The position numbers were made by a program, and so were the translations under genes. Positions 34,178-43,215 of a DNA stretch of 54,236 nt are shown here, piece by piece (the stretch's first letter is position 1; each line of letters begins with the position of its first letter). The notes under the pieces are model-generated. The model made no database searches. It saw only the letters and a program-made list of their open reading frames with translations, and was not told the origin of the DNA. The stretch comes from JANOYJ01 sp031373225. GTDB taxonomy: Bacteria; Pseudomonadota; Alphaproteobacteria; Rhizobiales; Rhizobiaceae. The stretch lies in NCBI GenBank assembly GCA_031373225.1, contig JANMMM010000093.1, positions 1 through 54,236 on the forward strand, written 5' to 3'.

Positions 34178-34345
34178 GTCCAAGTCCTTATCTTCATTGG
34201 CGCGGGCCCCAAGATAGCCGCTGAACCGCCGTGTTCCGGTGAAAACTGACGCCCTGTGATAAGGGCTTCAAAAACAGTCGGCATTGCCATACATGAGGCT
34301 CCATAAGATGACAAGCACAGCCAACAAGAATCGCCTGCGGACTCT

Positions 34346-36178
34346 TTGAGCGGGCGGAAAGACAATTTGACCCAGGAAATGGACGCAAAGCGCGCGGACG
34401 AGAAGAAGCGCCGGTCGCTGAAGCCGCTGCGCCGGATGCTGCCTTATCTGATGCGGCACAAGCGCAACGTCGCCGCGGCAATGTTCTTCCTCGCCTTCGC
34501 CGCCGCCACGACGCTGCTGCTGCCGCTCGCTGTGCGGCAGATGATTGACCATGGTTTTTCGGCGGCGGACAAGAGCTACATCAACGGCACGTTCCTGATG
34601 CTTGTCGGCCTTGCGGCTGTGCTGGCTCTGACATCCGGCGCGCGGTATTATTTCGTAATCACCATTGGCGAGCAGGTTGTTGCCGACATCCGCCGTGACC
34701 TGTTTTCGCATCTGACCGAGCTGTCTCCGGGTTATTACGATCAGGAGCAGTCCGGCGAAATCGTCTCGCGGCTGACGGCGGACACGACGCAGATCAAATC
34801 CGTGTTCGGCGCGACGGCGTCGATGGCGCTGCGCAACGCAATATTGGGCCTCGGCGCGCTGGTGATGATGATCGTCACCAGCCCGCGCCTGTCGGTCATG
34901 GTGATCGCGGCAATCCCGGTGATCGTGCTGCCTTTGGTTATGTTCGGCCGCACGGTGCGCAGGCGTTCGCGCGAAGCGCAGGACATGCTGGCGGAGGCGA
35001 CGGCGTTTGCCAGCGAGGCGGTCTCCTCGATCCGCACTTTGCAGGCCTTCGTCAACGAGAAGCTGGTGACGGGCCGCTTCGCCAAAGCGGTGGACACGGC
35101 CTATGAGGCGGCGCGGGGATCGATCAAGTCGCGGGCGTTCCTGACGGCGTTTGCCATCTTCATGATTTTCGGGTCTGTCGTCGGCGTTCTCTGGGTCGGC
35201 GCGCAGGGCGTTTTGAACGGCACAATTTCGGCGGGCACGCTCAGCCAGTTCCTGCTCTATTCGGTCTTTGCCGCCAGCGCGCTCGCCACGCTCTCAGAGG
35301 TCTGGAGCGAAATCTCGCAGGCCGCCGGCGCGTCGGAGCGGATTGCGGAAATCCTCGATGAGCGCCCCGCGATACAGGCGCCGGCGAATCCAGCAACGCT
35401 GCCCGCCGAGCCCATCGGCTCGCTGGCTTTCGAAAACGTCACCTTCGCCTATCCGTCACGGCCCGAAACCAGTGCGGCAGACGGGCTGAGCTTCTCGGTC
35501 AAACCCGGCGAAACCGTCGCCATCGTCGGCCCATCCGGCGCGGGCAAGACGACGCTTTATTCCCTGCTGCTGCGCTTCTACGATCCGCAGCAGGGGCGCG
35601 TTCTGGTCGATGGCGTAGACATCAAGACGCTGGACCCGAAGGCGCTGCGCCAGCGGCTGGCGCTGGTCTCACAGGATGTGACGATTTTCGCAGCGACGGC
35701 GCGGGAGAACATCGCCTTCGGCCGCCCGGATGCGAGCTTCGAAGACATAGTCACCGCCGCTGAAGCCGCATCCGCCGATGAGTTCATTCTGGCCTTGGAC
35801 AAGGGCTATGACTCAGAACTCGGCGAGCGCGGCGTCACCCTTTCCGGTGGCCAGCGCCAGCGCATCGCGATCGCCCGCGCGGTGCTGAAAGACGCGCCGA
35901 TCCTGCTCCTGGATGAAGCGACTTCGGCCTTGGACGCAGAGAGCGAGACGGCGGTGCAGAAGGCTTTGGAAGGATTGATGCAGGGGCGCACCACACTCGT
36001 GATCGCGCACCGGCTGGCGACAATTCTGAAGGCCGACCGGATATTGGTTCTGGATCAGGGCCGGATTGTCGAGGAAGGCACGCACAAGAGCCTGGTCAAA
36101 AAGGGCGGCGTCTATGCGCGGCTGGCCAAGCTGCAGTTTGACGCAGGCATGGATGCGGCGCGGCAGGCGGCGGAGTGA
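34346..36178 (+). CDS. MsbA-like ABC exporter, fused permease and ATPase
   Basis: This is a half-transporter of about 600 residues. TTG codons at 34346 and 34367 and ATG at 34379 are candidate starts. The first ~320 residues hold six helices of the exporter fold. The ATPase domain has Walker A GPSGAGKTT, signature LSGGQRQRIA, Walker B ILLLDEATSALD and switch His in VIAHRL. It belongs to the MsbA/lipid exporter group and works as a homodimer. The gene stands alone; a lipid, peptide or drug substrate is possible. Confidence 0.92.
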   Translation: MSGRKDNLTQEMDAKRADEKKRRSLKPLRRMLPYLMRHKRNVAAAMFFLAFAAATTLLLPLAVRQMIDHGFSAADKSYINGTFLMLVGLAAVLALTSGARYYFVITIGEQVVADIRRDLFSHLTELSPGYYDQEQSGEIVSRLTADTTQIKSVFGATASMALRNAILGLGALVMMIVTSPRLSVMVIAAIPVIVLPLVMFGRTVRRRSREAQDMLAEATAFASEAVSSIRTLQAFVNEKLVTGRFAKAVDTAYEAARGSIKSRAFLTAFAIFMIFGSVVGVLWVGAQGVLNGTISAGTLSQFLLYSVFAASALATLSEVWSEISQAAGASERIAEILDERPAIQAPANPATLPAEPIGSLAFENVTFAYPSRPETSAADGLSFSVKPGETVAIVGPSGAGKTTLYSLLLRFYDPQQGRVLVDGVDIKTLDPKALRQRLALVSQDVTIFAATARENIAFGRPDASFEDIVTAAEAASADEFILALDKGYDSELGERGVTLSGGQRQRIAIARAVLKDAPILLLDEATSALDAESETAVQKALEGLMQGRTTLVIAHRLATILKADRILVLDQGRIVEEGTHKSLVKKGGVYARLAKLQFDAGMDAARQAAE

Positions 36179-36187
36179 GGCCGCGCG

Positions 36188-37675
36188 TCAGCGCCTCCCA
36201 TAGCGCTCCTTCAAATGTGCGATGAAATACCCCGCGTTGAGCGGCTCGCCGGTTGCGTCCTGCATGATCTGTGGCGTTGATTTCATTGAGGCGACCGACC
36301 AGATGTTGCCGCGCCGCCAGTCATTGACCGTCGTGAAGTCGCCTGCCGCAATGGACTCATTCACATTCGGATGCACCCTCTTGATCGCGGCAAACTGCTG
36401 CGAAGCCATCATGGCGCCCAGTGTGTAAGACGGGAAATAGCCAAACGCGCCTGCAGGCCAGTGCACGTCCTGCATTGGCCCATCCTTCGGATTGTCCAGA
36501 GTCGAAAGGCCCAGATAGTCCCGCATCTTGGCGTCCCAAGCTTCCGGCAGATCCCGCACTTCAAGGCGGCCGGCCAGCATGTCCTGTTCGAGTTCGTAGC
36601 GCAGAATGACATGCAGCGGATACGTCACTTCGTCGGCGTCCACCCGGATCAGGCCGCGCCCGACATGGTGGAGATGCGGCAGAAGCTCATCCAGCGTCAG
36701 GCGCTCGCCCAGAAGCTCCCCGACCTTGGGCAGGGCAAAAGTCCAGAAGGCCGGATTGCGGCCGATCTGCTTTTCGACGAACAGGCTCTGGCTTTCATGC
36801 ATTGCCATGCCGCGCGCCCGCGCCGACGGCCAATGGGCGGTTTCGTGCGGCAGGTTCTGCTCGTACAGGCCGTGGCCGGTCTCGTGCAGAATGCCCATCA
36901 GCGCGGAGAGAAACTCATCGGTTCGGTAGCGCGTCGTCAGCCGCACATCGGTCGGCACGCCGCCGCAGAACGGGTGGTGCGAGACCCCGAGCGAACCCCG
37001 GTTCAAGTCAAACCCGACCGCCTGCATCATCGCAAGGCCAAGCGCGCGCTGGCTTTCGACCGGGTAATTGCCCGCAAGCACAGTCTTCGGCGCTTTCGCC
37101 AAACGTCCGGCCTGAACCTCAAGCGCCTCCTCGACAAAGCCTTTGAGAAAGACTTTCAGATCGGCAAACACCGGATCAATGTCCGCCGCGCGGTTGCCCG
37201 GGTCATACTGCTCCATCAGCGAATCATAAGGCGCGAGCTTGAGAACATCGGCGCGCATTGCCGCCTCTTCTCGCACCAGCGCCACAACGCCCTCAAGCGA
37301 CGGCGCAAAACCCGCCCAGTCGCCCATGCCCCGCGCCTCGCGCCACAGCTGCTCGCAGCGCATCCGCGTCATCGTCTGCCGTTCGACAAATTCGGACGGC
37401 AGGCAGACAGCGTTGACATAGGTCCGCTCAAGCTCGCGCACGGCGGCGCGCTCCGCCTCATCAAGTTCCTCCGCCTTCGCAGCCTCAAGCCAATCGCGCA
37501 CCTTCGGGTCCGTCGCCTGCCGATGCAGCATTCCCGACAGCCCCGCCATCGCCTCCGCCCGCTTCTCCCCGCCGCCTGACGCCATATGCGTCGCCTCGTC
37601 GGCCCCCAGAATGGCCAGCGCATGTTCAAGCGCGCCCAGCGAGCGGCAATGGGCGTCAAGCGCGGCAAAGGACAT
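36188..37675 (-). CDS. M32 family metallocarboxypeptidase
   Basis: From ATG 37675 the product has 495 residues, close to the family length near 500; the open frame extends further upstream but without family sequence. The zinc motif HETGHGLYEQ is present together with the family blocks PFCGGVPTDVRLTTRY and ESQSLFVEKQIGR. M32 enzymes remove C-terminal residues from peptides with broad specificity in the cytoplasm. It is convergent with the exporter gene, 9 bp apart. Confidence 0.95.
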   Translation of the reverse strand: MSFAALDAHCRSLGALEHALAILGADEATHMASGGGEKRAEAMAGLSGMLHRQATDPKVRDWLEAAKAEELDEAERAAVRELERTYVNAVCLPSEFVERQTMTRMRCEQLWREARGMGDWAGFAPSLEGVVALVREEAAMRADVLKLAPYDSLMEQYDPGNRAADIDPVFADLKVFLKGFVEEALEVQAGRLAKAPKTVLAGNYPVESQRALGLAMMQAVGFDLNRGSLGVSHHPFCGGVPTDVRLTTRYRTDEFLSALMGILHETGHGLYEQNLPHETAHWPSARARGMAMHESQSLFVEKQIGRNPAFWTFALPKVGELLGERLTLDELLPHLHHVGRGLIRVDADEVTYPLHVILRYELEQDMLAGRLEVRDLPEAWDAKMRDYLGLSTLDNPKDGPMQDVHWPAGAFGYFPSYTLGAMMASQQFAAIKRVHPNVNESIAAGDFTTVNDWRRGNIWSVASMKSTPQIMQDATGEPLNAGYFIAHLKERYGRR

Positions 37676-37765
37676 GGGCGGGCTCCGGCAATGGTTTTGA
37701 CTGGCGGTTAGTGTATAGTGGCGCGGGGCGCAATATGGCCCACAGCGACTACCGAAACTGTCGTC

Positions 37766-38004
37766 TAAATGGAAGCACTTTGGCGACAGCATTCCCTCCT
37801 GCCGTCATTCCGGGGCCGCGAAGCGGAACCCGGAATCCAGAGATGGGATGCTGGCAAGCGGGCTGATATGGGTGGTTTGGCTGGCTTGAACCCGACCCTC
37901 ACCGGAGCGAAACTACGTTCTTCGCCACTCTGTATTCCGGGTTCCGCTTCGCGTCCCCGGAATGACGGCAAGCGGGACTGCGGTCGCCAAAGTTATTCCA
38001 TTTA
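37766..38004. repeat. MITE-like palindromic element, copy 2
   Basis: This 239-bp element runs from TAAATGGAAGCACTTTGGCG to its inverted partner ending TTATTCCATTTA. It carries the same internal arms as copy 1 at 11120-11359, and long blocks are identical, for example around GATGGGATGCTGGCAAGCGG. There is no coding content. It fills the gap between the M32 gene and a HigA-like gene and ends 34 bp before the latter. Confidence 0.8.
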
Positions 38005-38038
38005 AGCGGCCTAAAATCTAGCACAAGGACCCCGGAAA

Positions 38039-38380
38039 ATGCCAAGAAACTCCATTGAAGTTCATGATAGCGGCCCGAACATTTTCGCCGATCTGGGCCT
38101 GCCCGACGCCGACACGCATTTCCTGAAGGCGCAGATCGTGTCCGAGCTTCACCGCCTTGCACATGAGCGGAAGCAGACGCAGACCGCGACAGGCGTGCTG
38201 CTCGGCATCAGCCAGCCGGAAGTGTCGCGCATGTTCAAAGGCCGCTTCCGGGAATATTCGGTGGAGCGGCTGATCGGCTTTTTGACAGCATTCAATAAGG
38301 ATGTTGAAATCATTGTGAAAGACAGGTCAGGCGCGGTCACGCGCGGCAGTGTCACGCTCAAACATGAGGCCGCCGCCTGA
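38039..38380 (+). CDS. Orphan HigA2-like XRE regulator
   Basis: The 113-residue protein reads IFADLGLPDADTHFLKAQIV, then RKQTQTATGVLLGISQPEVSRM and a C-terminal DVEIIVKDR strand. That is the HigA2/XRE group usually paired with a HigB toxin. No toxin gene precedes it; the MITE-like repeat occupies that place. It may be a stand-alone regulator or the remains of a module. Confidence 0.85.
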   Translation: MPRNSIEVHDSGPNIFADLGLPDADTHFLKAQIVSELHRLAHERKQTQTATGVLLGISQPEVSRMFKGRFREYSVERLIGFLTAFNKDVEIIVKDRSGAVTRGSVTLKHEAAA

Positions 38381-38406
38381 CAAGCCATTTGGGAAAAGAA
38401 ATCGCC

Positions 38407-38760
38407 ATGACCGCATCCTTCCTCACCGCAATCGTCGCCCTCCTCCACATCTATTTCCTCGTCCTCGAAATGTTCCTCTGGGACAAGCCTCAGGGCATGA
38501 AGGCCTTCGGCTCGACGCCAGAGTTTGCCAAGGCGACGAAGGTGCTGGCGTCCAATCAGGGGCTTTACAACGGGTTCCTGGCGGCGGGGCTGTTCTGGGG
38601 GCTTTGGCTGAGCGCGGCGGGATTTCAGATCAAGGTGTTTTTCCTGCTCTGCGTCATCGTCGCTGGCCTCTATGGCGCGGCGACGGCGAGCCGGAAGATT
38701 TTGTATGTGCAGGCGGTTCCGGCGGCGATGGCTTTGTTGGCTCTTTTCGCCGGTTTCTGA
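38407..38760 (+). CDS. DUF1304 membrane protein
   Basis: From the ATG at 38407 the protein has 117 residues and four predicted helices. VALLHIYFLVLEMFLWDKPQ and NQGLYNGFLAAGLFWGL are the DUF1304 signatures. The family consists of small inner-membrane proteins of unknown function. It ends exactly where the convergent OmpA-domain gene ends, leaving no spacer. Confidence 0.92.
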   Translation: MTASFLTAIVALLHIYFLVLEMFLWDKPQGMKAFGSTPEFAKATKVLASNQGLYNGFLAAGLFWGLWLSAAGFQIKVFFLLCVIVAGLYGAATASRKILYVQAVPAAMALLALFAGF

Positions 38761-39789
38761 CTACTTCTCCGTCAGCTTCAGCTCAATCCGCCGGTTCTTC
38801 CCCTTCGCCTCCACCGTGTCCGCCACATCCAGCGGCTGAAATTCGCCGAAGCCCGCCGCGATGAGCCGGTCGGCGGGGACGCCGTTGGCGATGAGGTATT
38901 TTACCACGGCGGTGGCGCGGCCGGAGGAGAGCTCCCAATTGTCGGCATATTTGCCGCCGCCGGAGAGTTTGACATTGTCGGTGTGGCCGTCGACGCGCAG
39001 GACCCAGTTGATTTCGGGCGGGATTTCCTTGGCGAGTTCGATGATGGCGTTGGCGAGTTTGAGCATTTCGCCTTTGCCGGCCTCGTTGATTTCAGCGGCG
39101 CCGGAGGGGAACAGCACTTCGGACTGGAAGACGAAGCGGTCGCCGACGATGCGGATGTTTTCGCGGTCGGAGAGGATTTCGCGCAGGCGGCCGAAGAAAT
39201 CAGAGCGGTAGCGGTTCAGCTCCTGGACGCGCTGCGCCAGCGCCACATTGAGGCGCTTGCCGAGGTCGGCGATTTTCGCGCCGCTCTCCTTGTCGCGCGT
39301 CTCGGACGCGCCGAGCGCTTCCTCGAGCGCGCCGATCTGTTTGCGCAGCGCGGAAATCTGCTGGTTCAAGAGTTCGACCTGCGCCAGCGCGCGCTGGCTG
39401 ATCTGGCGCTCGGCATCCACGGTTTTCACCGCCTCGCCCAGCTTGATCTCCGCTTCCGCGCCCTTGCCGCTGCCCGCCTCGAGCAATTGCTGAAGCCGGG
39501 ATTTTTCGCCCTGCGCGGCGTCGAGCGAGGCCTGCATGTTGAAAAGCTGGTCCTGCAGATCCTGCGCGCCGGTTTTTTCCAGCGCCAGCAATTGTGTCAG
39601 TTCGCTGATCTGCGAATTCAGCTGGTTCAGCACCTCGTCTTTGCCGGAGATTTCGCGCGACAGGAAAAACTGCGCCAGCACGAACACCGACAGGAGAAAC
39701 ATGAAGGTGAGAAGCAGGGTGGAGAGGGCGTCGACAAAGCCCGGCCAGTAGTCAACCGTGCGGTCGCGGCGGTTCCTGCCGAGCGCCAT
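38761..39789 (-). CDS. MotB/OmpA-like peptidoglycan-binding protein
   Basis: This 342-residue protein has a single N-terminal helix (about 17-43) beginning WPGFVDALSTLLLTFMF. Its Asp20 sits where MotB, ExbD and TolR carry the proton-conducting Asp. A long coiled coil follows (about 50-200). A C-terminal OmpA domain has VDGHTDN, NWELSSGRATAV and GFGEFQPL and should bind peptidoglycan. It is coupled to a MotA/TolQ-like gene 3 bp upstream, so the two form a stator-like complex, likely non-flagellar. Confidence 0.9.
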   Translation of the reverse strand: MALGRNRRDRTVDYWPGFVDALSTLLLTFMFLLSVFVLAQFFLSREISGKDEVLNQLNSQISELTQLLALEKTGAQDLQDQLFNMQASLDAAQGEKSRLQQLLEAGSGKGAEAEIKLGEAVKTVDAERQISQRALAQVELLNQQISALRKQIGALEEALGASETRDKESGAKIADLGKRLNVALAQRVQELNRYRSDFFGRLREILSDRENIRIVGDRFVFQSEVLFPSGAAEINEAGKGEMLKLANAIIELAKEIPPEINWVLRVDGHTDNVKLSGGGKYADNWELSSGRATAVVKYLIANGVPADRLIAAGFGEFQPLDVADTVEAKGKNRRIELKLTEK

Positions 39790-39792
39790 GGG

Positions 39793-40806
39793 CTAATACT
39801 TCCGTTCGAGCGATTTGTTGAGCCGCTCCAGCGTGGCGCGCATCATTTTCTGCTCTTCGGCCTGCGCCTCCACCACGTCGCGCATCAGCTGCTGTTCGGC
39901 GCGCATGTTCTTGACGAGGCCCTGAATGCCCTCCGCCAAATTCGCCATCGCCGCGATGGACCTCTGATTGGAGCCGCCGCTGTCGCCCGCCAGTTTCAGC
40001 CGCTCGCCGATCATCCGAAGCTCTTCGGTCGTCTCGATCGCCATGCCCTGTGACGGCGCGGGCGCAAGATCTGTGACGGAGGACAGCCAGTTTTCCAGCT
40101 CGGTGTAAAACCGCGTCTGGGCGCGGCCGGCCTGCAGGTCGAGAAAGCCGAGGATGAGCGAGCCGGACAGGCCGAACAGCGAGGAGGAAAACGCCGTGCC
40201 CATGCCGGCCAGCGGCGCGGACAGACCGGTCTTCAAGGCGTCCAGCATCGAGTTGGCGTCGCCGCCCGCCGGGTCCAGCGCCTGGATCGTGTCGCCGATG
40301 GATTTGATGGTTTCAAGCAGCCCCCAGAATGTGCCGAGCAGGCCGAGAAACACCAGAAGCCCGGTGAGATAACGCGAAATATCGCGCGCTTCGTCGAGGC
40401 GGGTGGCAATAGAATCCAAGAGCGAGCGCAGCGCCGATGTGGACAGCGCCATGGACTGACGGCGGCCGATCAGCGCCTTCATCGGCGACAGCAGCACCGG
40501 CTCCGCCGTGCCAGCCCGGTCGCCGTCGCCGCGCCGGTAGGCGTTCACCCATGAGACTTCGCGGAACAGGCGGAACACCTGCAAAATGCTCAAGAGAATT
40601 CCGACGACCAGAACCGCGACTATCAGGCCGTTAAGGCCGGGATTGGTGACGAAAGCCGACGCGACCTGACGGTAGAGAATTGCAACGACAAAAGCGGAGA
40701 TAGCCAGAAAAATCAGCATCGAGAACAGGAAGACCTGCGGGCTGGAAAGCCGGTCCGGATCGTAGCTTGCGCTGCTTTCCGCACTCTTGGAGCTAAACCA
40801 CGCCAT
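39793..40806 (-). CDS. MotA/TolQ/ExbB-like proton channel subunit
   Basis: The 337-residue protein has about four hydrophobic helices (near 28-50, 60-80, 143-165 and 190-215). The block LLGTFWGLLETIKSIG, then LKTGLSAPLAGMGTAFSSSLFG is the MotA/TolQ/ExbB proton-channel core. A cytoplasmic helical tail follows. Paired with the OmpA-domain gene, it should make a proton-driven unit linked to the cell wall. The cellular task is not known. Confidence 0.9.
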   Translation of the reverse strand: MAWFSSKSAESSASYDPDRLSSPQVFLFSMLIFLAISAFVVAILYRQVASAFVTNPGLNGLIVAVLVVGILLSILQVFRLFREVSWVNAYRRGDGDRAGTAEPVLLSPMKALIGRRQSMALSTSALRSLLDSIATRLDEARDISRYLTGLLVFLGLLGTFWGLLETIKSIGDTIQALDPAGGDANSMLDALKTGLSAPLAGMGTAFSSSLFGLSGSLILGFLDLQAGRAQTRFYTELENWLSSVTDLAPAPSQGMAIETTEELRMIGERLKLAGDSGGSNQRSIAAMANLAEGIQGLVKNMRAEQQLMRDVVEAQAEEQKMMRATLERLNKSLERKY

Positions 40807-40986
40807 GAAACGCCCTCGATTCTATAGACAACCGCAAGAGCTAACCAAAAATACGGCGGAAATGAAAGCGGGGAATTTCAAACCCGCGCCGCTCCCTGCT
40901 TAGAGAGCGCCATTCGGCTTTGGCTCACCAAACGATGATTGGACGGTGACAGCGCGCGCGGTTAGCTTCGTCAGCGGATTGGAAGT

Positions 40987-41718
40987 ATGGAGGAGGCGTT
41001 GCGCAAGTCTTGGCCCATATTGGTCTTTCTCGGCCTTTTCCCGGTCGATGCCGCGCATGCGGATTTTGTCGGCACGCTCGAGTTCACGCCCGCCGGATGC
41101 GAATCGGCGCGGCAGTGCAAGCTGGCTTTTGACTTCGGCTATGTGGACACCAAAGGCGTCGGCTGGCAGGCGAATGCGGGCGATCCGACAGACGGGGCGA
41201 CAATACCGGATTGGGCGCAGCCGCTGGTCGGCGCGAGCTTTGACAAAAGCTTTGTCAAAGCGGCGGCGATCCACGACCATTATGTCATCAATCACGTGCG
41301 CACCTGGCAGCAGACGCATCTGATGTTTTACGATGCGCTGATCGATTCTGGCGTGCCCGCGCACAAGGCGCAGATCATGTATTTCGCCGTGCTCGTCGGC
41401 GGGCCGAGATGGATTGAGCTGATCGAAGGCATCGCTTGTCCCGTTGGGCTGATGTGCATTTCTTCGGAACGCATGATGCAGGACCCTGCCGTGCGCATGA
41501 TGAAGGACAGCGGGGGCGCGTTTCTGGTGCGGGACGAAAGTTACGCCTCACCTGAGTTCAAAATGAAAATGGATGCTGCCCACATGTTTATGGCGGCGAA
41601 GGGCGATGAAGTGACTGCGGATGACCTAGCGGTGCTTGCCGACATGCTCGAGCCAACGGACGCCTTCAAGAGCGGCGCTGGCATGGCGGTCGTGCCACCT
41701 TCCGCTGCAACCAAATAG
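40987..41718 (+). CDS. DUF1353 secreted protein
   Basis: The 243-residue product starts with a signal-type segment (SWPILVFLGLFPVDAAHA). A DUF1353 core follows: DGATIPDWAQPLVG and KSFVKAAAIHDHYV, where the His-Asp-His triplet might bind metal. Family members are found in phages and bacteria and are of unknown function. This one is longer than the phage forms, with an extra C-terminal third. It lies alone, convergent with suhB. Confidence 0.82.
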   Translation: MEEALRKSWPILVFLGLFPVDAAHADFVGTLEFTPAGCESARQCKLAFDFGYVDTKGVGWQANAGDPTDGATIPDWAQPLVGASFDKSFVKAAAIHDHYVINHVRTWQQTHLMFYDALIDSGVPAHKAQIMYFAVLVGGPRWIELIEGIACPVGLMCISSERMMQDPAVRMMKDSGGAFLVRDESYASPEFKMKMDAAHMFMAAKGDEVTADDLAVLADMLEPTDAFKSGAGMAVVPPSAATK

Positions 41719-41731
41719 TCTGCGGGCGCTC

Positions 41732-42523
41732 CTAAACGGGCTTCGTCAGCTGCTTCAGCAGCGCCTTATGGATCAGCTCATTGCCCGCCACAATGGAAGC
41801 GCCGTCGAGATTGTCCTGCCGTCCGTCCCGGTCAGTGGCAAAGCCACCCGCCTCGCGGATCAGCACTATGCCCGCGGCAATGTCCCAGACCCGGATTGCG
41901 GTTTCCCAGAAACCGTCGAAGCGGCCAGCGGCGACATAGGCGAGGTCCAGCGCCGGCGAACCCAGACGGCGGACGCCTGAGACTTCGCCCATCACGTTGC
42001 GCAGTTCAACCAGAAAATCACCATGCTGCGGTCTGCCCAGATGCGGCACGCCGGTGCCGATGACGCAGTCTGTCAGTGTCTTGCGGCCCGCCACCCGCAG
42101 ACGCCGGTCATTCAGAAACGCGCCGCCGCCGCGCTCGGCGGTGTAGAGCTCGTCCATTGCCGGATTGTAGATGACGCCCGCCACCAACTGGCCCTGCCGC
42201 TCCAAGGCGATGGAGATGGCGAACATTGGAATGCCGTGCAGAAAATTCGTCGTGCCGTCGAGCGGGTCGATGATCCAGCGGTGCTGCTTGTCCGCGCCTT
42301 CGATGATTCCGGTCTCTTCGGTCAGGAACGAAAAATCCGGCCGGGCGCGGCGCAGCTCGTTGACAAGGATTTCCTCCGAGCGTTTGTCGGCGAGGCTCAC
42401 ATAGTCGCCCGGTCCCTTGACCGAAACCTGCAGATTCTGCACCTCGCCAAAATCGCGCGACAGCGACTTGCCGGCCTTCAGCGCAGCGCCAACCATCACA
42501 TTCATCAGCGCCGAACGGGCCAT
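41732..42523 (-). CDS. suhB: Inositol monophosphatase family protein
   Basis: This 263-residue enzyme has the IMPase signatures IDPLDGTTNFLHG and VWDIAAGIVLIREAGG, with ETG upstream as another metal site. It is a Mg-dependent phosphatase, and SuhB is also known to act with ribosomal RNA transcription complexes. It lies 24 bp after efp on the same strand, a common alphaproteobacterial pairing. Confidence 0.93.
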   Translation of the reverse strand: MARSALMNVMVGAALKAGKSLSRDFGEVQNLQVSVKGPGDYVSLADKRSEEILVNELRRARPDFSFLTEETGIIEGADKQHRWIIDPLDGTTNFLHGIPMFAISIALERQGQLVAGVIYNPAMDELYTAERGGGAFLNDRRLRVAGRKTLTDCVIGTGVPHLGRPQHGDFLVELRNVMGEVSGVRRLGSPALDLAYVAAGRFDGFWETAIRVWDIAAGIVLIREAGGFATDRDGRQDNLDGASIVAGNELIHKALLKQLTKPV

Positions 42524-42547
42524 GCCTCAATCCCCTTGAAAGACTGG

Positions 42548-43111
42548 TCAGTCGGCGCGGCGCATATAGGTGAGCTCGGTCGTGTCGACGACGACGCGCT
42601 CGCCCGCGGCGACAAAAGGCGGCACCAGGATGCGCACGCCGTTTTCCAGAACCGCAGGCTTGTAGGACGAGGCCGCCGTTTGGCCTTTGACGACCGGGTC
42701 GGCCTCGGCGATCATCAGCGTCACATAGTCGGGCAGCGAAATGCCGATCGGGCGCTCATTGTGCAGCTCGACCGTTACCATCATGCCGTCCTGCAGGAAG
42801 GCCGCGCGGTCTCCGACGAAATCCTTCTGCAATTCAAGCTGCTCGTAAGTCTCGGTGTCCATGAACACCAGAGCCTCGCCCTGCTCATAGAGGAATGAGA
42901 AATCCTTCTGCTCAAGCCGGATTTTTTCGACCGTCTCCGCCGAGCGGAAGCGCTCGTTGAGCTTGGTGCCGTCGATCAGGTTTTTCAGCTCGACCTGATT
43001 GTAGGCGCCGCCCTTGCCGGGCTTGACATGGTTGCACCTGACCGCCGCCCAGAGGCCGCCCTGATGTTCGATAACATTGCCCGGACGGATTTCGTTGCCG
43101 TTGATTTTCAT
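42548..43111 (-). CDS. efp: Translation elongation factor P
   Basis: The 187-residue protein has the EF-P KOW-like N-terminal domain with the tip loop RCNHVKPGKGGAYNQV; the Lys in that loop is the residue modified in E. coli. The OB domains show TYEQLELQ and the C-terminal signature ERVVVDTTELTYMRRAD. EF-P rescues ribosomes stalled at polyproline. The modification enzyme genes are not in this window. Confidence 0.97.
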   Translation of the reverse strand: MKINGNEIRPGNVIEHQGGLWAAVRCNHVKPGKGGAYNQVELKNLIDGTKLNERFRSAETVEKIRLEQKDFSFLYEQGEALVFMDTETYEQLELQKDFVGDRAAFLQDGMMVTVELHNERPIGISLPDYVTLMIAEADPVVKGQTAASSYKPAVLENGVRILVPPFVAAGERVVVDTTELTYMRRAD

Positions 43112-43215
43112 TGTGTTCTTTCGGAGCTTTTAGAGGGTCGCCCGGTCATGCGGCGCGAATTTGCGGCCTCATGACCATAAATTCGCTTAAGAGGCAAGGG
43201 TGTGGGAAAACGCGC

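Noticed and set aside
36371..37579. 402-codon open frame opposite the M32 carboxypeptidase
   Set aside because: It is rich in Arg, His and Gln, has no family motif and is the antisense shadow of a clear enzyme. The same holds for long frames opposite kefC, the MFS gene and ruvB.
38761..40806. MotA-like plus OmpA-like pair as the ZorAB part of a Zorya defence system
   Set aside because: No ZorC, ZorD or ZorE-type gene is near. The pair sits among core genes (suhB, efp) in an order typical of Alphaproteobacteria.
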